A stretch of DNA of 64,000 nucleotides from Struthio camelus (taxonomy: Eukaryota; Chordata; Aves; Struthioniformes; Struthionidae): positions 82,954,641 through 83,018,640 of the forward strand of contig NC_090946.1 of assembly GCF_040807025.1 (NCBI RefSeq), written 5' to 3'. The first letter of the stretch is position 1, and each line of letters starts with the position of its first letter. Of this stretch, positions 30,101 to 42,100 are shown one piece after another. The position numbers and the translations under genes are program-made. The notes under the pieces were generated by a model that had not been told where the DNA came from, made no database searches, and saw only the letters and a list, made by a program, of their open reading frames with translations.

Positions 30101-33100
30101 CACTCATACACAGAGATTTCAATGCCCTGTTTCAGTGAGATTTAATAGGCAGGATATCATGTTTAGGAAATGTGTCAAAAGTAGTATTTTGCCACATTTT
30201 AGTTACTGTATTATGTTTTTAGTTGCTATGTCTTTGTAGTGCTAAACAAATACTTGGGGGAAAAAAACAAAAACAAAGGATGTTTCAAACGTTATTCAGA
30301 GCTGTTGTACCAGTTTTGCAGACAGTACTACAAAAGAGGCTAGAATGGAATCCAAAATAAAAACGGCAGTATAAGGTTTTAAAGTCAACTAAGTCAGGTA
30401 TTGTGTTTTATGAAACAGTTCAGAAATCTCATGGTGGCCTCAGAAAATGGACCAGACACATAGCCAATGCATCAAGACACTTGCAGTTACTTGGACCTTT
30501 AGTAAAGAGGAAGACAGACGACTAGAGCAGGGTCTTAGTACGTTTCTAGAAATAGCATGCATCATCTTCTTCACAGTGAGGTTTATTACAAGAAGCAACT
30601 GCTAGTGTGCATTCCCAGGTACAGTAAGGTCAGTCAAACAGTTTTTTTTTTCTTGGACTATTTCCTGGAATCAGGTGCCAGATGATACTTAGGAGCAAAT
30701 CTGAGCAGGTCCTCACCCTCTTCTAGAGTTAGGCAAAAGGAAAGAAAGTTTGTTTAAAAATACAGGGAGTGGATATGTCAAGAGTGGACTGCACCTCAAC
30801 TAGAGCAGCCTAAGAGTTAGTCAGATTGGTTTACATGCTCCCTTTTACGTTAACTGTTAATATCTGCATTTAGCACACAGTCAGCTAAGGCTCAGCGATG
30901 CTTTAGGAAATGCACAGAGAACGCACAGGTGACGTCCTGCGAAGAGAAACCCCCCCCCGGTCCCGCAGGGAGCAAACTGGGTCTCTGCCTCCCACACCCC
31001 ATTCAAGCAGCTGGCATCGCCACAGCATCGTTTAAGAAAGGACAAGACCATTACTTGGCCGGCTGCTTACAGCCATATGGGCAGCCGTGTAGACAGAACA
31101 TTCCTTAAAATGTGTATTTTCTGTAGTCTCATGATATCATTTGCAAAATAACAGTGCCATCCATCTCATCCATAGTTCTCAACTCCCACAAGCTTTGCCA
31201 CCTCTTTTGTACTGTGGTAACAACATATCTTTCAAAAAGATTTGCTTTTTAGCTTTTGTTACCACCTTTCTGTGAATCATAAGGAACATCAAAAGCCTTC
31301 TAAAAACCGCAAGATTTTGTGAGGTTTTGACAGCAGCTTATCAATTATCTTCTGGCCTATCAATATAGCACTGTTAAGAGCGTAACCTATGGACTGACTC
31401 ACTGGAATAGGCCAAACTTCTCAAGGGTGAAAGAAAATTAAAGATGCAGAAAGATATAATCTAACCTTCTTGCCTGGAAAACTCAATTTCATTGTATCTA
31501 TTACCAGTAGAAGCAGAAGGTGTGCTACAGCAATTAAACTTCTCAATTCTAATTTCAATACAGGATTAACAAACAAGCTCAGAAAAGTTGCCACCCATCA
31601 AAACCATCCACTTGCTAAAGCATAAAGTTGTCTCAGATGCTCAGTGTACAAAGCAGCATGCTCTGAGAGCAGGTGTCCCAGCTCCAGATCACACTTTGGA
31701 TCTTGAATTGCACGTGGTTGTCCATCAGTTCAAATATACCACCCAGGCAGAGACTGCCACAGACATGGCAGCACAGCTGCGTGGGCACAGAGGCTGCTGG
31801 AAAGCCTTAGCATCTGGCTGTCAAAGGAACTGGGCAGGGAAGGACAACAAAGGCACCATCGCTGCGTCATCCCGGTGGTGCAGCCTCAAATTCAAGCCTA
31901 GCCCCAGTCAAGCACTGGGAGTGCTTGCAAGACAGGGCTTGTAAACTCCTCCCAGAGCTGTTTCCCGATTACCCTCTCCAAGAGGCATAGTGCATTGTCC
32001 AGTGGTTCTCTTCCATACGAAGATTTGGTTCCTAGTATTATAAAGTCTGTCTCCTATTACAGAATGAAAGTTTTGTGTGCCTATACGTTAAGGTGCACCT
32101 GGCAAATACATCCCACTTCCTACTATGAAAGAAAATTCATAGTAGGTCTGATCAGGCACACATTAAGACATGCAACATTTCAAACACTGTTCACGGTTCT
32201 CTCTGCTACATACATACGCCTTATCCCTATAAATCCCTTTGTAAAGATTTGCCTCTTTCGTAACACCTATCTATAGTACCAACTGTAAGTACAGACTGGA
32301 AGTCTGGCTAAACACAGCCTTCACCTAGCTACCCTGCTACAACTCATTATCACCTTATTTCTTGTTTTTTCACACCAGTATTTAAGGTTAAAAGCTTTGA
32401 CTGATAGAGGACATGTAGCTCAAGCAACTCGCTTGTTTTGGGCAGTATAATCTTAAGTATAGTGCAAGTTAATACATGTGTAATTCAAGCGTTAGAACTG
32501 AATGATGGAGTGAAGCTGAACACATTTTCCATGTGTGAGTTTGTCCTGGACACTCAAGTCTGGGAAATGAGACATCCACAGGGGAAGCATGGCATCTGAT
32601 CCTCACTTCCTTGGAAGGAATATGCTTCTCTTTCAAGTCCTGGCTCAGCCTTACGCTTCAGCTTCCCACGGGCCTTTGTGCTGTAAGAGTACTTGGGGCA
32701 GCAGTGACGAATCCTCACAACCTTTTTGCTGACCTTTTTTGATCTGTGACTGATGCACTGGAAGAAACATCCAGTTCTTGTCAGCAGCTCATCAATAAAT
32801 ACGATCAGACCAGTCAGCCATGGATGAAAGCTGCACCACCTCCTCCTGACTCAAAACCTGCTTCTCCTGCCTCGGTGGCTGAGCTCATCCTGAGGCCTCT
32901 CCCTGGACAGACTCAGTGGCCCTCGATAGCTGCGAGCTTCCTCTGCAGAGGGTCTCCTGTGCCCAGCTCCTTCCTCGGTCCGTTTCTGTTGCCGCAGCCA
33001 CTCACTCCTTGGCTGCGTTACCTACCTCGCTCCTATTGACTCTCCTGCAAGTTCTGGGGTTTTCCTCCCTTCAAATGTTGAGGCTACATCCTCATTTTCT

Positions 33101-36100
33101 AGATGGCAAATTTAATGCCTGTGGCCTAATTCATAACATTTCCAAATTGTCATAGATACAGCCAGGACAACTGAAGCTGAGCTTGCAGCTACCTAAAGAT
33201 CAAGTAGAGCTGGGCTCTCATAATAAACTAGTAATCAAAAATTAAATGCTTTTGAGTTTAGCCTCTGCTGCTCCCAAGGTAAACTGGCTAATCCCACTGC
33301 TGTATGACCCCCTTTGTAAACTTCAGTTAAGGTTAATGAAGCAAGCACTCAAAATGGAAATTAAACTTAAAAATAAGCTTGCAAGAAAATTAATTTTGCA
33401 TTCAAAGATGGGCTTCAGCAGTGCTTTGGAAGACAGGCATGGAGCTGTGAACTGAAGACTAAAACTCCTGAAAGGACATTTGTTAATTGTAGCCCCCTAT
33501 TCTCTACATTAACATGGAAAAAAAAATGTGATCATAATTTATCAGTGAAAGAGTTGGAGTTAAAGTTTCTAGAGTCCTAACATTTCCTAACTTTTGAGCA
33601 CTCTGCTGAAAGTTCAGTGTTGGATATTTAATTTATTTCTAGTTTTACTCTCAGCCTCCAAAGAGACCAACTTCAAATGTCAGTTATTACTTATATTTTA
33701 AATTTATTTCTCAAAGAGTATTTTAAAAAATGTTTACAGTTCACTACAGTGTAGCTTTCTCCTCTGTTAAAAAAATCTCTACCACTGTAAACAGTCTTAT
33801 AGCTAAAACCCCCGCACTGGATGCCAAGAGATGTGGGTTTGATTCCTAGCTCAGTTACAAATTTACTGAGTGACCTAGGCTAAATTTATTCTTCTGCATC
33901 TTAATTATTTTCTTTTCTGAAATACTCTCTTCCCCACATCATGCTGCTTTTTCCACTTAAGGGAGTGAGGCATTTAAAATGCATAAGAGCAGAGATCTCA
34001 TTTCAGCTGAAGCTTCTACTCCTTTTTGGCACGTTTGATATATACCATGAAGTAGTATGATAAAAATGTATATACTTATTTTCAAACACTGTACAAAAAA
34101 AACTTTCTAAGCCCTTATCAAAGCATATAAATGCTACATCATTCTTCAAATCCCTTGAGAGGCAAGGGACCAACACTTCTGAAAGAGTGGCTCCAAAATC
34201 AGAGTGGGTCCAGCCTTTCGTTCCTAAGACTAACCTTTTATCACAGAATTTGCAAGCCTTTCTGACAGGGATCAACTTCTAAGCAGAATTTATGAACTAC
34301 AATTAGAACTGATGTCAAAGGCAGCCACAGTCGCAAATACGCCTGTGTTTGACTACCTTCACTGTGGGTTTTTTCCCCCCAAATACCTACTCAGAATTTT
34401 CTGTGCAGCAACTTATGTCTGCTGCCTGTCATCCTTTTGCTCTGTACCTCTGTATTATGTAGTGGAGAGTGCAATTAAATCCCACCTCCACCCCTGCCGC
34501 CTTCTCCTCTCCAGGCTGAAGACATCCAGTTCTCTCAGCCTCCCTCTATGCCTCTTCCTGCCCAGTCATCCTGGTGGCCCTCCACTGAAGTATCTCAAGT
34601 GTGTCAGTGCCATTCCTGTACCGCAGAGCCCCAAACAAGGCACAGCACATGAGATGCAGCATCACAAGCACTAGATAAAGGAACAGTCACCTCCCTTGAC
34701 CTGCTGGCTGCAATCCTGTTAATACAGCCAGTGGGTAGCTAGCCTTTGTCATTGCAACCGCACACTGCTGACTCTTGGACTCCCTGGTCCTTTTCTCTGA
34801 AGTCTCCCTCTTAAGTTACAAAGAAAAGTTTATGTTCTTTTCTACTTCTTGATAAAATCATTTGTTTGCCTTTTCTCTTTAAATCCTCCCCTCCTTTGAC
34901 GCCTTATTAGAAAGGCTTGCATAAAGAAATTATTATATAATTCCCTTAAGATTCAGAACTTCACTTTACATACACAGAAGCACCACAGCTGGAATGCACT
35001 TTCTATGAGTTTCAGTTGAAACACTCCCAGTGATTGCAGCTAGCAATGACTCACAGAGAAAAGCAATGTCCTAACTGGGTATCAATAACAGAAGAGCTAG
35101 CTAGGACACTGACCTAACCCCTGGTCTAACATCACAGCCTTGCCTATGCTGAACCAGCTGCCAAGGCACTGCAGTTGATGGGTGACAGTGCTGGCTTCAC
35201 ACCTGACAGCCATCCCGATTAGCAAGTAGCACTGAAATTTGCATAATTTCAAGCTCAAAAGTAAAATATGGGACGTAAAACATGTTTAGGAGGTGACAAA
35301 TAGTTTCCACAGTAACGTTTTCCAGAACGTGTGAACAAGAAGAGCCAGTTCAAGAACACTACTTGGTACAAATACACGTTAATCCAACACGGAAAGATTT
35401 GCTAGAACTGGCAGTATCATCTGCACAGAACCAGAAAACTGCCAGAGGCTTCTCTAAGTTAATGTTTAACATCATCAAGAGCCTTGAATAGATGCTTGTG
35501 TAGTTGCAATATATGAGGAAAGGGAGAGTAAAATCTGCTCTATTTAGCACTGCAAACACAATAGAAGTCAATTGGCTATTTCTATTAATATTGAAAAGCA
35601 AACTAAATTTGTTCTAAACACAAAATCCCCAAAAACGTAGCTAAGAGAAGGTAAAATGAAACATGTCATTCTTATTTCTACAGCTTCACTTCTGAAATTG
35701 AAAATGTGTTATCTCATTGCAGACATGGCAGAGCCAATTCAGCAGCTCACTAGAAATAACAGTCCCCAGGAGAGACAGACCATCCCATTCACTCTGATCC
35801 AGCGCAAAGAAAAGGTAATGCCTTCATTCCCAATTGAGATTTTAGCAGCATTTTCAGTATTCATACCTAGCTCTCAAGACCATCTTCCTTTATAAAATTG
35901 TATCCGCTTGTGATTTTTAGCATTCCAACTGGATAGGTAGTTGGGCGTTTCATTTTTAGCATACGTCATCATTTTTACTGGGTGTATTTTTCTTTCTTAG
36001 AACTAGAAAGCAGCAGGAAAGTCAGAAGGTCAGGAATTACAGTATTTGTGATCATTTTAGAATTAATTTAACAAAAATAAACTCACATTTTCACATTTAA

Positions 36101-39100
36101 AAAGCTCATTTCGATCACTGAAATCAATGCAGTTGCTTTGTTAACATGTTAATTAACATTCAGCATAGAGTAACTGAGGGAGATTAATATCTCAGTTTAA
36201 AACCAAACTTGTCCTTTTGTATCATGGATCGTTATCAGACAAATTGTAATTTACAAAGCCATTTTATCCTCTAACAAAAACCTGAAACTGATGTTCATAC
36301 TGTTTGCAGCTCAGAAAATGTGCAACTGAGCATCCAACCTTAAGTAAGTGACAACCTAAGAAAATCTTTACTAACCACGTATGAAGACTTCCTGTCACCT
36401 TTTTTTTTTTTAAATAAATCCACATAATTCAAATTTATCAACATCACTATTTGAGTTGAGTTATTTTATACAAACAATTTGGGACTAACTCAATTTTTTT
36501 TATAATTAGATGTCCATTAACGAGGTCAAAGATAGGAACTGCTTTCAAGGACTTTCTCAGTAGTATTGTAAAGGGGTAGATTTAAAAAAAAAGGTTTTCC
36601 AGTGGTAATTTCAACTAAATATTTAGTACCGCACGTTCAAAAGCTGACAGCTCCTATTTTTAAAGGCAAACCACCTCTATTATCAGCAGCTGCTGAAAAA
36701 TATTTTGAACAAAGATAGGCAGCTTATCCCTTCTTGCTTTATATGAGGAAGGATTAAAATTTACATGTTCATTTCAAGATCATTTCACTGACAGTTGGAA
36801 AAAGAAAGATGTTGTTATTCTCATATTCAAATAAGATGCATGCACACAAATTCTGCATTGTTTTTGTATACCTACCTATTATATGCCAACTTAGACCTTG
36901 AAATGAAGTGCTTGTAAAACTCAGTATACTGTGAACTAAATAGTAAACAGAATGCACTAAAGTTACAGCTGACACTGAGCCTTAAAAATCATTCCTCATG
37001 TATGACCAGGAGAACGGCAAGCATGCAGAGAAGCTGATTTCTTTCGGTTATAAGCAAAGCACTGAAATACCCTGTGAAATCTGTTTGTTTTGTTTTTTTA
37101 AGTGATTAACTTGAAATATAAAATTATCATCTTACTGTGTTTGCAGCTTGGAGATCTGCTTTATGAAAAACGTCAGTATGGAAAAGCCAAGTGGGCTTGT
37201 ATAAAAATGAAGGAAAAACAGTACGAACAGAGCATATGCCTGGGATTCATGAAGCTCATGAGGTACATTTGCGAGCAGAATTCCTCAGGTAATTGGATAC
37301 CACAGTTCTACATGAAAAATTAAAATGTGATAGTATTTATACACCAGCTCCTCCTAATTACAGGGATATTTTTATTAAACTTTTTCACATACACCGCCCT
37401 CTCTATACTAACATTCTCCTGCAATATAGCCTTTCCACTAGAATTTAAAATGAAGTGCTTCTCCTTCTGTATACACGTTAGGAGAGAATGTCTAAAGGTA
37501 AGTGATCCCTGAACCGATTTCCAAAGGTATTCTGACCACAGCAACTGCTTGGGAACCGAAACTGGCTGTTTTTGTAAACTATCAGCAGTAAACAAGGTTT
37601 TTGCTATAGAATTTGAGTAATTTAATTTTCACAACAGTATTTAAAAAGCCTGTTCTAAGAACATGTTCAGAGTTTAATGCCAAAAGAGACCTTAACAAGG
37701 TCTTGCCTCCCTCATTTTAGCTCATAATACTTAATTTGTGCATGTCTGAATGGACACCAAAAACTTGCGCGGTTGAAGCATATTTTCCAGAAAGATAATC
37801 CAGTTTTAACTTGAATACTTTAAAAGGATGGCAAATCCGCCATGTTCTTGGTTGTGCCTGCATCAAAAATATGCAACTAGTTTCCAATCTAAATTTGTCT
37901 GCTTTCAGCTCCAAGCCGTCAGTTCCTGTTTTTGCCATTCTCCAGTTGATTGCAAAGTACTGCAATACCCAGTGTTTTGTTTTGTCAAGTACTTGTGTGT
38001 TATTATCACGTGAACCTTAATTTTCTTTCTAAGAAGCTAGAAATACCACAAACATTTTTCCTTAATCAGGTATTCTCCCCACTCCCTCATTCTTTTAACA
38101 TTTTTAATATGGCTTAAAAATTATTTTGGCCCCAGAACACTGCACAGAAGTTTTGTTTCCAAGCTGCGAACAGAAGCAAAGTTCTCACTCCAAATCATCG
38201 CTACTGTTTGCACAGTCACGATCATAACCTTTTACTGCAGCATGGCACACGTACAGCAGCATTTGTTAATAACAACTCCTAAACGAAGCCACAACACAGC
38301 CTCCTTCTCTAGCAAAGGCCTACGTTCTTTGTTCTCAAATATGTGAAAAACGAGACAACTGCCGTTTAAACACAACCTTCAGAGGAAAAATCAAATAGTC
38401 TTCAAGTCAAACTCTGCCCTACATGTAGAAGAGCTCACCAAATACTGCATTTTAGACAGACGTGCACCCATCAATTTACAGATATGCACGTGTAGCTTTT
38501 ATATATATATTTATATATATAAAAATACACACACATGCACATTACAAGACATGTAAAAAGCTACTTCCAACTCTGAGTACACAAAGACATTTCCTAAATC
38601 ATCCTACTGAATTCCATTTAGCAATGAAAATCTTGTCTGCTCTGCAGTATTCACTTTATATTATTCAGTGTGAGTTCAGAAGTCAAGCACAGTATGCAGA
38701 CCTCCTTTGGTATTTTCTAAAAGTCACATATGTCTTCTCAGGACTGTACTTGGGGATAACAGTACCCATTGTGACTATAGTGCATACAAATGAATCTCAA
38801 TCGGAGATGACACAGTCAGTGACAGTAGCATACTACCTGCCTGAAGTACTGCAGGATCAGCCTCCTCATCCTTTTGACTCTGACATAATCATTGAAGAGT
38901 GGCCTTCTACTATTGTTTACAGTAGGTAAGAAAAATTTTAATTTTGTTCTAGTAACAACTCTAAAAAAAATGCAGTTTACAATTTGGATGTTACATAATT
39001 TAAAGTGAATTCTAAAAGCGAACAGTAAAATTTGATTTTTAGTAACTGTTAAAAGCTGCTTGCTTTATGAAACTGGGATATTCAGGAAGTAACGGTTACC

Positions 39101-42100
39101 AATTTACTTGGGCAAATGATGTTTCTGTAAACGTGAGATGGAACAGCAGCTCAACACACAGTACTTCATGGAGCTGTGAACAGAGTGCCTGACATACCAC
39201 TGAAAATGCTGAGTTAATAAGAGAATGTTATCTCTGAGATAAATCACAGGGAGGAAGTACCATTTGTGAATTCTAACCAAATACCTTATGAGAGAAGGAG
39301 AAATTTCTAGGCTCTGGAAAAATTGTGGATTTTAAAAAGAACTTGATGTGAAGTTGATTGTTACAGGAGCTTCAGAGGAATCACCAATGAAGACTCTATA
39401 ATGAGGGAAATAAACCTGCTGGCAGAAATTCTGGAGAGCCCCGAGTTATGTTTGCAGGATACATTCATCATTGCAGGATATACAAATCCAGCTGCTGCTA
39501 ACCGACTTAATGAAATTTGGTTCCTTCAGAGACCATAGTCTCCCACTTCTAATGCCTCTCCAGTTACAAGATTCAGTTTTGACTTCATGGCAGAATTTTG
39601 CAAGTGAATCACGTGAGACTAGAGGACAAACACTACAAGAATTTAGAAAAGTGGCTTTTAGCCAATTAGCAAGACAGTCAATACAACTTAATAAGCATAC
39701 AGAGGTAACAGCTGCTTGCTTTATAGAGGTAACACCCAAAATATACACAATTTCCTATGTCAAATGTTACATTTTTAAAATAATTGCTATGGAGACTTTT
39801 AGCACTTTTAAGATTAGTTCACTTTTTTTTTTCCTCTCCAAAAGATAAGGGAGATAGAGACCTCTCCCCCCGCTCACTTATTAGCATCCCTAAACTGCTT
39901 GTGGCTTGGGACTGTCCTACGGGAGATCCTGGAGCCTATGCCCTGGGCAGGCCGTGCTGCACCAGCTGCAAAAAGGATACTGTAGGGGCGTTAAATGGGG
40001 GACACATTAAAACCACCTCCCACATGCAGACTGTGCTTCAAACAATAATTTCCAGGTCTTCATTTCTGAAGAATTTAGGTCACTGGGATTAAACCACGGA
40101 GCAAGACTAGCCCAGTGCTGACTAGTTTCAATACTGTCACCCATGGAGCAGAGATTCTTAACGTTTACCTCAAAGAGCATTTAACCAAAGTACTTTTTTA
40201 ACTATGAGAAGAGACCAAGAAGTCAAAACAGTCCTAATGCCCGTTAAACTTTTGATAGCCAAAGTTAAGGTATACCTTAATCACACACTCATAGCAATCT
40301 CATGACTGTATGTGGCGTCCACACATAGAAAGTGCCCATGCTCAACAGTTCAGCTTTCTGACTACTATGGTTTTATAACACAACTTTGCTGAATGTTAAT
40401 GTGCTGCAACTGAAGTAATCGGTTAACTACTTTTTATGCTCAACTTTTCTAGCAGTGTTACATAATTAAAGTTATAAATATGACACAAATATTTCATAAA
40501 ATCATAGAAAGACTTAGGTTAGGAGTAACCTCTAGCAGTCACTGGGTCCAACCCTCTGCTGAAAAAAGGCCAACTTGGATGGTAGAGCAGGCGGCTAAAG
40601 GTCTCATCCAGTCGAATTTTGAGCATCCCCAGGGAGGGGGGTCCACAACCCCTCCGGGCCGCGTTCCAGTATTTGACCACTCTCACTGTGAGAATTTTTG
40701 TCCTAGTATCTAATTTTGTGTGTTGCAACTTGTTTCCTTTACCCTTCATCCATATGACAAAAGGTAATTCTTCAAGTTAGAAAAGGACTAGTGTAGCATG
40801 CTGTTGCTCAAAGACAAGCTTGTGTAATTCTAAATGCATCAGAAAGTCTGAAAGCACCATTCAAATTTGGCTGCATATTACAATTCAAGAGCACCAAATG
40901 CACTTTAGAACCAAGTTAGCAAATAATTTTGTTCTTAGAAATCCCTTCTTAACCTCTCCCCTTAAAGATCTGATAGTAGAGTTTACTCACATTACTGAAT
41001 ATAAGTAATTTAGTTTATATCAAGTGTCAAGCGTTATATATCACCAGAATTATTTATCAATTACAAGATTTAGGCTCTAGAGCTTGTGTGTTCTTCAGGC
41101 AAAACAACATACAATATGACCACCAGAACCAGGGTTTGCTAGGGCACAGTACTCTTAATTGGCAAACCAAATGGATTTATATAGTACTTCTGTGAAAAAA
41201 CCTACAGATCGAGAACTTTAAGCCTCCTAGCTCCGCAAGGCTTTCTCCTGCACAAAGCCGACTTTATTCTTCAAACTAAAACCTCTTACTGTGAAGCTGA
41301 ACCCGAAAAATACTGATGGGAAGCTGGTTGATCATGCTTAAGCACGATCAGGGTGCCCTCGAGTGGCTGCTCTCTGCAAAGATGACTTCAGTAAAACAGC
41401 AAGGGGCGGCGGGGGAGGAGAAAAGCCTTATTTTTAAACATAATTAAGCTGATAGCGTTCGCAGAAAAAAATGAGCAGTCCTCACTTCCTTCTTCTGAAT
41501 CTCTAATTCCTCCAGCTTTTCAGACGCCTTGCACTGCTTCAACACAAACATTTGCATTGCCACAAATTAACTGGATGTTAGAGCTGATCTCACTTGGGGG
41601 GAGAGGAAATCTCAAGAGATTGTGGTTTATTCTTTGTTTTCTTCCCCGAAAGCAAGCTGTCTGATCTGATTTGCCAGGTGGCAACGCAAGTGCTTGTGTC
41701 AGTTGTGGCCATAAGTAGGAACCACAGGGTAAACGCACGCCAAGGTATCTCTTACTTAACAGGACAAGAGGATGGCTATACCTGTCATATATTTTATTCC
41801 TCTCAATTTGTTAAAGACATAGGATCACAGCTAGGAAAAAAATTATGCAGACTTCCTTTTCAATATGTTCAGTCAGTCGTTTCCTGTCTGATTACCCCTG
41901 AAGTTAGTGACCAACTAGAGCAGCTATTTTAGCTTGGCTTTTTACTTTAACGTTTCTTCACTTTGTTAGAAACACCAGCCAGTATTACAGTAAAAGCTAG
42001 TAAGTTAATGGAAAACAATAAAAACTTTCAAAGAACTGAGTTGAATGGGGGATTCAGGGATGCATTAAATAACAGGTTTTGTTTTAGTCCCGCCCAAAGA

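Larger units (their letters stand above)
28934..35722 (+). other. SOUL-gene intron 1 (also FANCM intron 4 on the other strand)
   Basis: A 6.8 kb intron with the MIR-like relic, the CR1 fragment and the 11-bp hairpin. Open frames at 31588-31944 and 32746-33039 lack recognisable domains or splice support. Confidence 0.75.

Noticed and set aside
32746-33039. 97-codon Pro/Ser-rich open frame in SOUL-gene intron 1
   Set aside because: It could be taken for an alternative exon, but it lacks flanking splice sites in a phase compatible with exons 1 and 2 and resembles nothing known.
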